From Mesorhizobium sp. (lineage in GTDB: Bacteria; Pseudomonadota; Alphaproteobacteria; Rhizobiales; Rhizobiaceae), in the NCBI RefSeq assembly GCF_004962245.1, contig NZ_SUHQ01000028.1, forward strand, positions 42,471-106,470: DNA of 64,000 nt, read 5' to 3'. The notes beneath the pieces were generated by a model, which was not told where the DNA came from, ran no database searches, and was given only the letters and a program-made list of their open reading frames with translations. How positions within the stretch are numbered: position 1 is the first letter of the stretch; each line of letters opens with the position of its first letter. Made by a program: the position numbers and the translations under genes. Of the stretch, positions 34,622-43,806 are shown piece after piece.

Positions 34622-35656
34622 ATGCGCGTAAATACTGTCATCATGATCGTGCTCGCCGGCGTGTTCGGCGTTGTGGCGGTGGTGCTCGCCAATATCTGGC
34701 TGGCCAGCCAGCGCAGCGCCATGGCGAAGGGGGATAATGTCCAGCGCGATACGGTCGTTGTGGCTGCCGTCGCACTGAAGTTCGGCGACACGCTGACATC
34801 AGACAAGCTGCGCGAAATTGCGTGGCCGGCGGGCGCGGTTCCGGCCGGTGCCTTCAGGACAACAAAAGAGGCTTTGGCCGGCGACGGCACGAAGCAGGCA
34901 CTGCAGACGATCGGGATCAACGAGCCGGTTCTCGCAACCAGGATCACAGGCCCCGGCCAGCGCGCCACGCTTTCGGCGGTGCTCGGCGAAGGCATGAAGG
35001 CAGTATCCATCCGCGTCAATGACGTGCTTGGCGTCGCCGGATTTGTCTTTCCGGGCGATCGTGTCGACGTGCTGCTGACGCGCACAGTGCGCGGCGATGG
35101 CGGCCTGGACAAGAGTTTTGTCGACGTGCTGCTGCAGAGCATGAAGGTGCTCGCCGTCGACCAGGTCGCCGACGAGAGCAAGGAGAGCCCGACGGTGGTG
35201 AAGTCGGTGACGCTCGAGGCCAGCACCAGGGACGCGCAGAAGCTTACACTGGCCGCCGGCGCCGGCCAGTTGTCGCTGGCGCTTCGCCAGGCAGCCGCCA
35301 GCGAGGGCGAGACGACCGAACGTGTGACGCTTTCGGACCTGACCGGCGACACGCCGGCCGACGTCGCCGCCAAGCAGGCCGAACTCGCCAGGCAGGCTGC
35401 CGCCGAGGCTGAGGCCGCGGCCGAGCGCAAGCGCGCCGAGGACAAGATCGCCGGGCTGACCCAGGCAGTGGAGAAGGTGGGAAGCCGCCTTGACGAACTG
35501 GGCAAGGTAAAGCCGGCCGTGGCGCCGGCGCCTGAAATGCGGGAAGTCGTCAAGGAAGTGGTCAAATATGTGCAGCCGGAGCCGCCGGCTCGAGCGACAG
35601 TCAGCGTCTATCGGGGTGTGAAGTTCGAAACATACGACGTGCCGCGACAAAAATAA
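34622..35656 (+). CDS. cpaB: CpaB/RcpC pilus assembly protein
   Basis: The protein has 344 residues from the ATG at 34622. One N-terminal membrane helix is followed by an SAF domain (VAAVALKFGDTLTSDKLREI) and the RcpC domain (VSIRVNDVLGVAGFVFPGDRVDVLLTR). An Ala/Glu-rich coiled-coil stretch (about residues 240-290) precedes the C-terminus. It sits in the periplasm and works with the CpaC secretin. Confidence 0.92.
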   Translation: MRVNTVIMIVLAGVFGVVAVVLANIWLASQRSAMAKGDNVQRDTVVVAAVALKFGDTLTSDKLREIAWPAGAVPAGAFRTTKEALAGDGTKQALQTIGINEPVLATRITGPGQRATLSAVLGEGMKAVSIRVNDVLGVAGFVFPGDRVDVLLTRTVRGDGGLDKSFVDVLLQSMKVLAVDQVADESKESPTVVKSVTLEASTRDAQKLTLAAGAGQLSLALRQAAASEGETTERVTLSDLTGDTPADVAAKQAELARQAAAEAEAAAERKRAEDKIAGLTQAVEKVGSRLDELGKVKPAVAPAPEMREVVKEVVKYVQPEPPARATVSVYRGVKFETYDVPRQK

Positions 35657-35724
35657 TACCGGCGATTAAGATAAGCTTAAGAATAAGGGCGTCCGAATCA
35701 GCCGGCATAAGGGGGGTAGCGTAG

Positions 35725-37164
35725 ATGCGTATGTTCTGGGGACTGATGGCGGCAGCCGCACTGGCCTGTTTTGCATTACTGCCTCTAAGCTCCGCGGCTC
35801 ATGCAGCCGACCGCCGGATCGACGTATCGAACCCCAGCGTTCACCGTATTTTCCTGCCCATGTCGCAGTCGGTGACGGTCCAGGTGAACGCCACTCTGGG
35901 TGACATCGTCGTCGGCGACGAGAAGATCGCCGACGCCCAGCCAATGACGGACCGGACGCTCTATGTCATCGGCAAGACCGCCGGCACCACCACCGTCAAC
36001 CTCTTTTCAGAAGACAAGCGCTCCCTTGGCGTGATCCAGATCGAGGTTGGCGTCGACGTGAGCGACATGGCGCAAGCGATCCGGCAGGTGGCGCCCAGGT
36101 CGCGCATCGATATCGGCTCGATCAACGGCAAGGTCAGGCTTGGCGGCCATGTCAAGGACGGCGCCACACTGGCGGCGATCATGCAGGTTGCCCAGCAATA
36201 CGGGCCCGACGCGATCATAAACGCCGTGACCGTCGACGACAGCCAGCAGGTAAACCTGGAAGTGCGGGTGCTCGAAGCCAAGCGCAATGCCGGCCGTGAT
36301 CTTGGCGTCTCAATCAGGAGCACCAACGGCAGCGGCACAACCCGCACCGGAACGGGCATAGCCGCTGTCGACGAAGACGATCTGGTGCTGGGGCCGGGCA
36401 ACCTGGTGAGCGGCATCCTGTCGAACACCAACCCGTTCGCGGCGCTGATCGCCCGCGTCATCGACAGCAACGTCAAGGTCGACGTGATCATCGAGGCTCT
36501 TGAGGCCAAGGGCGTGGTGCGCACCCTTGCCGAACCCAACCTCACCACTCTTTCCGGTGAGGTTGCCAGCTTCAATGCCGGCGGCGAAGTGCCTATCCGC
36601 CGCCTTGTCGATGACGAGGTCGTGATCGAATACAAGCAGTTCGGCGTCAATCTGCTGTTCACGCCGGTCGTGCTCGACGACGACAAGATCAACATCAGGC
36701 TGGCGCCGGAAGTGAGCGACCTGACCGGTTTCACCAGCGCCGGCGACCCGATCTTCACCAACCGCAAGCTGGCGACCGTCGTCGAACTGCGCGACGGCCA
36801 GAGCTTCGCGGTCGGCGGGCTTCTGTCCAGCAAGAACACCAAGATCCAGAGGCAGGTGCCATGGCTCGGCCAGGTGCCGATCGTCGGGACGCTGTTCCGA
36901 AATTCGAGCAACCAGAAGGAAGAAACCGAACTGGTTGTGATCGTGACGCCGCGTATCGTGCGGCCGGTGAAACCAGGCGAACAGCTGGCGACGCCGTTCG
37001 ACAAGACACGGCCAGCCAACGACCCGGAATTCTTCGTACTGGGTCAGTTGGAAGTGACCAAGGACATGGTTCGCAAATATGAACTGGGCGAAGGCGTCGT
37101 CGGCCCCTATGGCCACATGCTGGACCTGAAATCAAAGGACAAGATGCTCTATGTCAAGAAATAG
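35725..37164 (+). CDS. cpaC: CpaC/RcpA outer-membrane secretin
   Basis: The protein has 479 residues with a signal peptide (cleavage near HAADR). An N-terminal pilus-associated domain and a BON-like region are followed by the secretin domain (VKVDVIIEALEAKGVVRTLAEPNLTTLSGEVASF, then VPWLGQVPIVGTLFR). It forms the outer-membrane channel through which the Flp pilus passes. Its end overlaps the next gene by 14 bases. Confidence 0.94.
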   Translation: MRMFWGLMAAAALACFALLPLSSAAHAADRRIDVSNPSVHRIFLPMSQSVTVQVNATLGDIVVGDEKIADAQPMTDRTLYVIGKTAGTTTVNLFSEDKRSLGVIQIEVGVDVSDMAQAIRQVAPRSRIDIGSINGKVRLGGHVKDGATLAAIMQVAQQYGPDAIINAVTVDDSQQVNLEVRVLEAKRNAGRDLGVSIRSTNGSGTTRTGTGIAAVDEDDLVLGPGNLVSGILSNTNPFAALIARVIDSNVKVDVIIEALEAKGVVRTLAEPNLTTLSGEVASFNAGGEVPIRRLVDDEVVIEYKQFGVNLLFTPVVLDDDKINIRLAPEVSDLTGFTSAGDPIFTNRKLATVVELRDGQSFAVGGLLSSKNTKIQRQVPWLGQVPIVGTLFRNSSNQKEETELVVIVTPRIVRPVKPGEQLATPFDKTRPANDPEFFVLGQLEVTKDMVRKYELGEGVVGPYGHMLDLKSKDKMLYVKK

Positions 37165-37432
37165 AACCTTGCTCCTGCTCTTGTGCGCCGGCCCGCTGAC
37201 TGGCTGCGCCGACTATCTCAACCGCTACGACACGATGACACTGGCCGCGGGCGATACGCAGAAATACAACTCGCTTCTGCAGACGGTCGATCCGCTCAAT
37301 CCCGCGTCGAGGAACACTGCGATCGAAGGCGACGGCGCGCGCGCTGCCGCTGTTGCCCAGAGTTACAAATTTCCACCGCCACCGCCGCCACCGCCGTCCA
37401 TCACGGTCAATGTCGGCAACACCGGGGATTGA
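37151..37432 (+). CDS. Small lipoprotein of the pilus locus (CpaD-like position)
   Basis: The protein has 93 residues. The signal ends in the lipobox LTGC, followed by ADYLNRYDTMTLAAGD and, near the C-terminus, a run of eight prolines. The YLNRYDxxTLAAGD stretch resembles the start of rhizobial CpaD-type lipoproteins, but the protein is much shorter than CpaD (about 200 residues or more), so it may be a reduced version. It overlaps cpaC and probably sits with the secretin at the outer membrane. Confidence 0.75.
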   Translation: MSRNRTLLLLLCAGPLTGCADYLNRYDTMTLAAGDTQKYNSLLQTVDPLNPASRNTAIEGDGARAAAVAQSYKFPPPPPPPPSITVNVGNTGD

Positions 37433-37501
37433 GCAGAGGAATGCGGGTCAGCGTCAGGGAAAATGAGGGATCCTGGCGTCAGGGGAGCTAACAGTAAGGC
37501 C

Positions 37502-39034
37502 ATGCTGCGGATCATTCGCGCGTTCTGGCACGATCAAAGGGGAATAGCGCTGATACTGGTCAGCGTCACGCTGCCGGCAATCATCGGCTTTTCCCTGCTG
37601 GCGATCGATATGAGCCGGGTCAACAATCTGCATAATGATTTGCAGAAAGGCGCGGATGCGTTTGCGCTTGCGGCGGCCGCCGAACTGGACGGGACGAGCG
37701 GTTCCTGGGCGCGAGCCGAACGCGCCATGGCGACGCTCGTAGACAATGAAAGCAATTTCTCCACGGCAGGCAGGTTCACTCTGGCCTCCGGTCAGCCGGG
37801 AGGCACGCAGCCCTGCAACAGTGCTGGCAACATTTCCTGGTGCTTCCTCAAAGCGATCCCTACCAACGACGGAACCAAGATTACAACCGCCAATCAGGCC
37901 AATTATCTTGCAGATGCCAACCAAGCTGTCGGAGAGGCGGAAACGCGGTTCATCCAGGTGACAGTCGTCCCCCAAGGGTTTGCCGCGATCTTTCCTGCCT
38001 CATTTGTGACGTCCGGCACCAGCGACAGCTTCAATGTCGGGGCGGTCGCCGTCGCGGGGTTCACCTCCGGTGTGTGCGATTTTACACCGGTCTTCATGTG
38101 CAACCCCTATGAGATGGTGAACGGGACAAACAATGCCGGGGGTTATACGCTTGAGCAGGCCGTTTCCGATCCGGCCGTGCGTCGCCGGCTGATCGAACTG
38201 AGGAAGGTCGGAAACGGGGCCGCGGCCGGTCCGGGCAACTTCGGCTTCCTCGAGCCTCCGCCAAATGTGGGAAATGGTGCTCAAGCACTGGCCCAGACGA
38301 TCGCAACGTCGACACCAATAGGCTGCTACAATTCCGCGAACGTAACGACGAAGACCGGGCAGAATGCCGGCCCGGTGCAAGACGCCTTCAACGTTCGTTT
38401 CGGGATTGGAGCCAGCGGCAACCACTTCAACAGCCCAGAGTACGGTCCCGCCGCCAATGTCCGAAAAGGGGCGATACAGACCACAGGCAGCGCCAATCAA
38501 TGCCCTTCCATGAACAAACTTTCATTCACCGAAGCCGGAACGATGGGCCTTCCGCGCGATGCGACAACCCCGTATCTGGGCGGCAGGATGGGCGACGGAG
38601 ATTGGAACTTCTCCGGCTATTGGAGCACCAACTTCGGTTCGGCTGCCTATCCAGCGTCATGGGACACGACCAAACCGACGCGCTATGAGGTCTACCGTTA
38701 CGAGATATCGGCCGGGTTGGTGGGCACCGCGTCGACCGGTGGAGAGATCGGAACGCCGCCCGCAGCTTGCCAGCCGCCTGTCACGACAGTCGATCGCCGG
38801 TTGCTTTATGGCGCTATCCTGAACTGCAATGCACTCGAAGCTGCGGGCAACGGCCTGTCCGGCCATAGCACCAATCTGCCGGTCGAAGCCTTCGGCAGCT
38901 TCTTCCTCACTGAGCCTGTTCCCTCGGCGTCGGAAGATGCGTCGGTGATGGTCGAACTGGTCGACGTAACCGGCGGAGCCGGCCAGGGCACGCTCGACAA
39001 TTTCCTCCGCGACGAAGCTCAGCTTTACCGGTGA
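37502..39034 (+). CDS. tadG: TadG-like pilus assembly protein
   Basis: The protein has 510 residues from the ATG at 37502; an ATG at 37463 would add 13. The TadE/G N-terminal signature (HDQRGIALILVSVTLPAIIGFSLLAIDMSRV) is followed by a long, Gly/Asn/Thr-rich extracytoplasmic part with several cysteines. I do not see a clear von Willebrand MIDAS motif. It is anchored by one helix, and its exact role in Tad pili is unsettled. Its stop overlaps the next start. Confidence 0.85.
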   Translation: MLRIIRAFWHDQRGIALILVSVTLPAIIGFSLLAIDMSRVNNLHNDLQKGADAFALAAAAELDGTSGSWARAERAMATLVDNESNFSTAGRFTLASGQPGGTQPCNSAGNISWCFLKAIPTNDGTKITTANQANYLADANQAVGEAETRFIQVTVVPQGFAAIFPASFVTSGTSDSFNVGAVAVAGFTSGVCDFTPVFMCNPYEMVNGTNNAGGYTLEQAVSDPAVRRRLIELRKVGNGAAAGPGNFGFLEPPPNVGNGAQALAQTIATSTPIGCYNSANVTTKTGQNAGPVQDAFNVRFGIGASGNHFNSPEYGPAANVRKGAIQTTGSANQCPSMNKLSFTEAGTMGLPRDATTPYLGGRMGDGDWNFSGYWSTNFGSAAYPASWDTTKPTRYEVYRYEISAGLVGTASTGGEIGTPPAACQPPVTTVDRRLLYGAILNCNALEAAGNGLSGHSTNLPVEAFGSFFLTEPVPSASEDASVMVELVDVTGGAGQGTLDNFLRDEAQLYR

Positions 39035-39564
39035 TGGTGATGATCGGAGCGCTGTACCATCACCTCCACAGATTTCGACGCGAACAGCGCGGCACGGCTC
39101 TCGTCGAAATGGCGCTGATCGCGCCACTGATGCTGGTCTTGTCGGCGGGCGTGTTCGAGTTCGGCAATCTGATCCACAAAAAGCTGCTGATGGAGGCCGG
39201 CCTGTCGGACGCGGCGCGCTTTGCCGCGCGCTGCAACAGCCAAATGTACACCAAGGCCGGGCTGACGATCGACTGCGCCGATATCGCCAGCAACATCGCG
39301 GTGTTCGGCAACGCCGCGGGGACAGGGAGTGCGCGCATCGCCGGCTGGCAGAAGGCGAATGTGACGGTGACCATTGCCGCCTCAGGTTCGTGCCATGACG
39401 CCGTGGTCGCAGGTGTCACCCAATATCGCTCTACCACCGCACAGGTCTGCATCGTCAGGGCAGCAGGGACGTTGGCCTATAGTGGCATCGGAATGCTGTC
39501 GCTGGTCGGCATCGGGCCCATGACACTAAATGGCTTTCACGAGGAGCGGTTGATCCGGTTCTGA
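39031..39564 (+). CDS. tadE: TadE-like pseudopilin
   Basis: The protein has 177 residues from the GTG at 39031 or the ATG at 39034, overlapping the tadG stop. The TadE motif (REQRGTALVEMALIAPLMLVLSAGVFEFG) carries the Glu of pseudopilins and a membrane helix, followed by an extracytoplasmic domain with several cysteines. It is processed by the prepilin peptidase in related systems. It is co-transcribed with its neighbours, two bases from the next gene. Confidence 0.88.
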   Translation: MMVMIGALYHHLHRFRREQRGTALVEMALIAPLMLVLSAGVFEFGNLIHKKLLMEAGLSDAARFAARCNSQMYTKAGLTIDCADIASNIAVFGNAAGTGSARIAGWQKANVTVTIAASGSCHDAVVAGVTQYRSTTAQVCIVRAAGTLAYSGIGMLSLVGIGPMTLNGFHEERLIRF

Positions 39565-39566
39565 TC

Positions 39567-40214
39567 ATGATCAGGCGTTTCGCAAAATCGGAAGACGGCG
39601 CAACGATTGTGGAGATGGCCATCGTATCTACACTGCTGTTTACCCTTGTCCTCGGTTTCGTCGATTTCGGCTATGCCCTCTATCAGTGGAACGCCGCCAC
39701 CAAGGCCGTCCAGTTAGGTGCACGTCTGGCCTCGATTTCCGATCCGGTTGCCACCGCGCTAGCTACAGCCGCGCCGACGACGACACCGGGCGCTCCGGTC
39801 ATTGCTGCGGCCTACGGACCATTCGCCTGCACTTATACTGCTGGCACAGGGGCCTGCACCAATGGCGGCTCATTCAATGCAGTCAATTTCAGCCGCGTCT
39901 TCCGCGGCGATACGACAAACACCAATGACGACGCCTGTCCGATAATCACCCCAGCCCAGCGACTCACCACGCGGCCTGGAATGTGTCATTTCTTTCCTGG
40001 CCTCAGGCGCGACAACGTCGTCATCACCTATTCCGCCACCGGCCTGGGCTACCAGACCCGGCTGGGCGGACCGGTGCCGACAATCACCGTCAGTCTTCAG
40101 AACCGGACCTTCCAGTTCTTCTTCCTCGGTGGCCTGCTCGGATTCGGAAACCTCGCCATGCCCTCCATGCTGAGCACGGTTACGGGCGAAGACCTGAAGA
40201 GTACATCCCCATGA
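39567..40214 (+). CDS. tadF: TadE/TadF-like pseudopilin
   Basis: The protein has 215 residues. The N-terminus KSEDGATIVEMAIVSTLLFTLVLGFVDFGYALYQW is the same pseudopilin helix type as in the preceding gene. It continues with a Thr/Ala-rich exported domain with cysteines (FACTYTAGTGACT, DDACPI). It is probably a minor pilus component. The ATGA overlap with cpaE shows coupling. Confidence 0.86.
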   Translation: MIRRFAKSEDGATIVEMAIVSTLLFTLVLGFVDFGYALYQWNAATKAVQLGARLASISDPVATALATAAPTTTPGAPVIAAAYGPFACTYTAGTGACTNGGSFNAVNFSRVFRGDTTNTNDDACPIITPAQRLTTRPGMCHFFPGLRRDNVVITYSATGLGYQTRLGGPVPTITVSLQNRTFQFFFLGGLLGFGNLAMPSMLSTVTGEDLKSTSP

Positions 40215-41374
40215 ACGCCATCAACACCAAGGTTCTGCCGACCAAACGAAAGCAGGTCGCCCTCTTCTCCTCGGATCCGCAGTTCAAGCGCGAGGTGGCG
40301 ACGCGGCTCGACGCGCTGGCCATCTACGATGTCAGGATTTCGGAGACAGACGACTTTCTCAAAGGCCCGCCCGCCGACACGCGTCCGGGCATCGTCATCC
40401 TCGACCTGGCCAATGGCGAGCTGCTCGGTAAGCCCGGCATTGTCGAGGCGCGCGCCTTGTGGGCGACCGTGCCGCTGATCGCTGTCTCCGGCGAATTGAC
40501 CTCGGAACAGACGCGCATCCTGGTTCGCATGAACGCTTCGGACTGGCTGCACAAGCCGCTCGACGCCAAGGAACTGCTGAACGCGGTCACCTTCCACGAC
40601 ACCGGCAACCACGGCACCAAGAGCCGCATCCTCACTTTCATCAGCGCCAGCGGCGGCGCCGGCGCCACGACGCTCGCTCTGTCGGCGGCGGAGTTCCTGG
40701 CGTCGAAATCCACCGAACGTGCGGCTTCGACCTGCCTCGTCGACCTCGATTTCCAGAGCGCCAATTGCGGTGCCTATCTCAACCTGTTCAACCAGTTCGA
40801 CCTGGCCGGCATTATCGGCCAGCCGGAAAGGCTCGACGTCGAACTGATGGACGTCATCAAGCTTTCGCGTCCGTCCGGCCTGACGCTCTATTCATTCGAG
40901 AGGCCGCAACTGCCGTTCGAGCCGCAGGGCGCCGATTTCGTGTTCCGGCTGCTGGACCTCGTCGCCTACCGGTTCGACGACATCGTCATCGACCTGCCGA
41001 ATATCGAAACCCCCTGGCAGGATTCCGTGCTTTCGACGAGCGACGAGATCTTCATCGTCTTCGAGCTCAACGTCGCCTCGCTGCGGCAGGGCAAGCGGCT
41101 CTACAAGAAGATCCGCGAGCTGCGCGGCAATTCGGTGAGCATCACGCTGGTCGCCAACAAGCACAAGCGCAAATGGTTCGGCAACCACTTCTCGCGCAGC
41201 GAGCTCGAGAAGATCTTCAAGGCGCCGCACATCAAGTCGGTCAGCCTGGACAATGCACTGCTGACCGACGCGCTGAACCGGGCCATCCTGCCTTCCGAAG
41301 TGGATGGGCGGGCGCGCTTCAACAAGGACCTGAAGCGGATGTTCAAAGAGCGGCTCGATGATTCAGTCCGGTAG
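40211..41374 (+). CDS. cpaE: CpaE/TadZ, MinD-like pilus localisation ATPase
   Basis: The protein has 387 residues from the ATG at 40211. An N-terminal receiver-like domain (about 1-135, without a clear full set of phosphorylation residues) precedes a ParA/MinD-type domain with the loop ISASGGAGATTLALSAAEF. The usual deviant Walker lysines (KGGxGKT) are replaced by Ala residues, so ATP hydrolysis may be weak or absent. TadZ/CpaE places the pilus machine at a cell pole. Confidence 0.9.
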   Translation: MNAINTKVLPTKRKQVALFSSDPQFKREVATRLDALAIYDVRISETDDFLKGPPADTRPGIVILDLANGELLGKPGIVEARALWATVPLIAVSGELTSEQTRILVRMNASDWLHKPLDAKELLNAVTFHDTGNHGTKSRILTFISASGGAGATTLALSAAEFLASKSTERAASTCLVDLDFQSANCGAYLNLFNQFDLAGIIGQPERLDVELMDVIKLSRPSGLTLYSFERPQLPFEPQGADFVFRLLDLVAYRFDDIVIDLPNIETPWQDSVLSTSDEIFIVFELNVASLRQGKRLYKKIRELRGNSVSITLVANKHKRKWFGNHFSRSELEKIFKAPHIKSVSLDNALLTDALNRAILPSEVDGRARFNKDLKRMFKERLDDSVR

Positions 41375-41948
41375 ATATCGGTTCGTTCCGAGGCTTGCAG
41401 GCGCCTGCATCATGAGCTTGGCGTTGGGGATGTCGGCCTGGGATTTCGCCCATGCCAGATCCGCGCTGTCGGACCGGCCGCCGCTGCCGGCGATGGGCCC
41501 CAGCCTGCGCAAGACGGTTGCTCTCCAAACCACGGAACAGCCCGGCACGATCATCATCCGCAAGGACGAGAAGGCGCTCTATCTGGTGACCCGGCAGGGC
41601 GAGGCGCTGCGCTACCAGATCAGCGTCGGACGCGACGGCTTTGGCTGGACTGGCATCGTCAAGGTGGGGGCGAAAACGGAATGGCCGGAATGGCGCCCAC
41701 CCAGGGAAATGCGCGCCCGCCAGCCGGAACTGCCGGAAATGGTGCCCGCCGGTCCCTACAATCCACTCGGCGCCAGGGCACTCTATCTGCTGCGGGACGG
41801 GCGCGACACGCTCTACCGCATCCACGGCACCAACGATCCCAAGGGCATCGGCTTCGACGGAACATCGGGATGTTTCCGTCTTACCAACACCGATGTGATC
41901 GATCTCTTCAAGCGCGTCTCTGTCGGCGCAAAGGTGGTGGTCCAATGA
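41358..41948 (+). CDS. L,D-transpeptidase (YkuD family) joined to the pilus operon
   Basis: The protein has 196 residues, with an N-terminal export signal. The YkuD catalytic motif is IHGTNDPKGIGFDG then TSGCFRLTN, holding the His and active Cys. Such enzymes cross-link peptidoglycan or attach proteins to it. Its ATG overlaps the end of cpaE by 17 bases, so it is made with the pilus proteins. A role in local wall remodelling for pilus passage is inference. Confidence 0.85.
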   Translation: MIQSGRYRFVPRLAGACIMSLALGMSAWDFAHARSALSDRPPLPAMGPSLRKTVALQTTEQPGTIIIRKDEKALYLVTRQGEALRYQISVGRDGFGWTGIVKVGAKTEWPEWRPPREMRARQPELPEMVPAGPYNPLGARALYLLRDGRDTLYRIHGTNDPKGIGFDGTSGCFRLTNTDVIDLFKRVSVGAKVVVQ

Positions 41949-42532
41949 CGATGATCAGCGATCCGGACATGCCCGCAATCGACGTTGGGCCGGCGACCCA
42001 CACTGGAGAGCAAGCTGTCGCAGGCAAACCGAGCAATGCAAGGCTGATCGGCGTTATCACCGCCGGCGCCTTGCTGATCACGGCGGTGAACATAACGGCC
42101 GCGGTCTATCTCTACCGCGGCATCAGCGATCTGCGCTTTGTCGAAGGGCGGCTGGAACGGCTCGGATCGTTCGAGCAACGGATCGCAGCCCGGCTCGATA
42201 CGGTCAACAACGGCTTTCAAAGCCGGTTTGAAAAACTGGACAGTCAACTGCAGGGCAGCTTCAACGAAGTCAAAGGCAGCATTGCCCGGCTTGAACAGAA
42301 CCTGCCCCTGGACAGCGACGACGACATGGCGAACGTGATGGAGCCTTCCGTGGTCACGACCACCATGGCGGAAGCATCCACCGATCTCGAAGCAGCGACC
42401 GAACCCGGTGTCGTCGATGTGCCACGTCAACCCAAAAGGAGGGTCGCGGCAGCGCTGCCCCCTGCCCCAAACTCCTCCTACCAGCGCATAGTGCAGCCTG
42501 ACGGCAAGGTTCATTACAAGAAGATCAACTAG
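41945..42532 (+). CDS. Coiled-coil inner-membrane protein after the transpeptidase
   Basis: The protein has 195 residues. A cytoplasmic N-terminus and one membrane helix (about residues 32-58) precede a predicted coiled coil (VEGRLERLGSFEQRIAARLD onward, about 65-120). An acidic stretch and a basic C-terminus ending YQRIVQPDGKVHYKKIN follow. The start overlaps the transpeptidase stop by four bases. I do not recognise the family; coupling suggests it partners the transpeptidase or the pilus base. Confidence 0.75.
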   Translation: MTMISDPDMPAIDVGPATHTGEQAVAGKPSNARLIGVITAGALLITAVNITAAVYLYRGISDLRFVEGRLERLGSFEQRIAARLDTVNNGFQSRFEKLDSQLQGSFNEVKGSIARLEQNLPLDSDDDMANVMEPSVVTTTMAEASTDLEAATEPGVVDVPRQPKRRVAAALPPAPNSSYQRIVQPDGKVHYKKIN

Positions 42533-42558
42533 AAGCGACAGGCATCGAGAGAACGGTT

Positions 42559-42906
42559 TTGCGTTCAGCTGCATTCGGAGCTGCCGTCATCTTGTTGACA
42601 CCGATCGGGAGCGCGACGGCTGCGACCTGCTACCATGTCGTCAATGTCGATTTTTGGGACGTGCTCTATATCCGATCGCGGCCAAGCCACCTCTCCAGGG
42701 CGGCGGGCGCAATCGCTCCCGATCACAACGGCATCATCGTGGCCACGGGCTCATGCCGGCCGACCGGGGCCGATCGAAAGCGGCAATGGTGTCCGGTCAC
42801 CTACTATCCGTTGCCGTCAGTCAGCCTGGACGGATACGTGAAGGCCTATTTCGTGGAAACCACGGCGTGCCCCCCGGATCCTAGAGATCCCGTTGCAGGG
42901 CAATAA
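42559..42906 (+). CDS. Small secreted SH3-like protein
   Basis: The protein has 115 residues from a TTG at 42559 behind GAGAGAACGG. The signal peptide is about 21 residues (cleavage near ATAAT). The mature part has CYHVVNVDFWDVLYIRSRPS, resembling a bacterial SH3 domain start, then SCRPTG, QWCPV and TTACPP, so four cysteines could make two disulfides. It follows the coiled-coil gene in the same direction. It probably binds cell-wall material, but that is only suggested by the fold. Its end overlaps the convergent neighbour by 26 bases. Confidence 0.65.
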   Translation: MRSAAFGAAVILLTPIGSATAATCYHVVNVDFWDVLYIRSRPSHLSRAAGAIAPDHNGIIVATGSCRPTGADRKRQWCPVTYYPLPSVSLDGYVKAYFVETTACPPDPRDPVAGQ

Positions 42907-43417
42907 GCTGTACGGTGAGCGCTTCGTAACGCTGTCGTGCTTCGCCGAGAAACGCAACATGACAGTAGGCGCAGGCTGCGGTGCCCAGAAGCAGCACCAG
43001 GCTGTTCCGCCATGTGAAATCGAGCATCAGCGAAAACGGAAGGCCGCTGGGCGTGGTGAACGCCGCAATCGTGCTCGCTGTCTCAGAATGACTGCTGGAC
43101 GCGATCATCAGCGCGGCGAAAAGCAGGGCGACGTGGTTGGCAAGGAAGAACGCGGCCGACTTTCTCGCCCGGCAAGCCATCCAGCAGACGATCGATGCGG
43201 CGGTCACGATGACGGCATCAAGGACCATTGAACCGCCCAGATAGAAGTCGACCTGCTCCCAGAACATGGTCGACAAAGGGCGCAGTTCAAGCCAGATCCA
43301 CCACATGGCGGGGCTGGCCGGATAGGTTCCCAGCAGGAACGTCGCTGCTCGCTCCCCTGCGAGAATCAGAAGGATGAGAGCCGGAAAGCCAAAAAGCAGA
43401 ATCGGCTTGCGCTTCAT
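42881..43417 (-). CDS. Four-helix inner-membrane protein, unknown function
   Basis: The protein has 178 residues from the ATG at 43417 with GGGGGAA upstream. About four hydrophobic helices (ILLFGFPALILLILA, YLGGSMVLDAVIVTAASIVCWMA, FFLANHVALLFAALMIA, SLVLLLGTAACAYCHVAFLG) are followed by a short charged tail. No catalytic motif is recognised. It is transcribed against the end of the pilus operon and ends the ordered part of the locus; decayed DNA starts immediately beyond. Confidence 0.65.
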   Translation of the reverse strand: MKRKPILLFGFPALILLILAGERAATFLLGTYPASPAMWWIWLELRPLSTMFWEQVDFYLGGSMVLDAVIVTAASIVCWMACRARKSAAFFLANHVALLFAALMIASSSHSETASTIAAFTTPSGLPFSLMLDFTWRNSLVLLLGTAACAYCHVAFLGEARQRYEALTVQLIALQRDL

Positions 43418-43535
43418 GTTTCCCCCGACCGTCGACAAGCAGAATAGACTGCAAAGATTGCGCGAGGCTTAATGGAAGGGTGCGCTCCGAAGCGGGTGCA
43501 AAAAAGCAGGACAAAAAGGCCTAGCGGAGGCGCGT

Positions 43536-43806
43536 TCAACAGAAATCGAACTCTTCGGCCAGCTTGCGCAAAAAGCTGGACACGGCGCGGACGCGGGGCA
43601 CGCGGACCATTTCGAGAGAAATATTGAGCCAATAAGTGCGGCGCAGTTCCACCTCGCCAGGCAGTACCAGGCCGAGGCCATACTCGGCGAGCACTTCCGA
43701 CTCGAAGCGAGGGCCGCCAGGCGTCAGCGTTACGGCTACATCACCTTCCCGCTGGGACTGGGCCTGTATCTGCTGAATCGGTACCACGGACAGACCAAGG
43801 CTCGGC
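43536..43806 (-). pseudogene. LysR-type regulator, C-terminal remnant
   Basis: About 90 codons survive (SLGLSVVPIQQIQ to the stop), ending in the classic LysR tail ELRRTYWLNISLEMVRVPRVRAVSSFLRKL (family knowledge). The helix-turn-helix and most of the effector domain are missing. The open frame beyond 43806 has no LysR character. It abuts, head to head, the remnant of a tcuB-like gene. The likely parent is the regulator of a tricarballylate locus. Confidence 0.75.
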
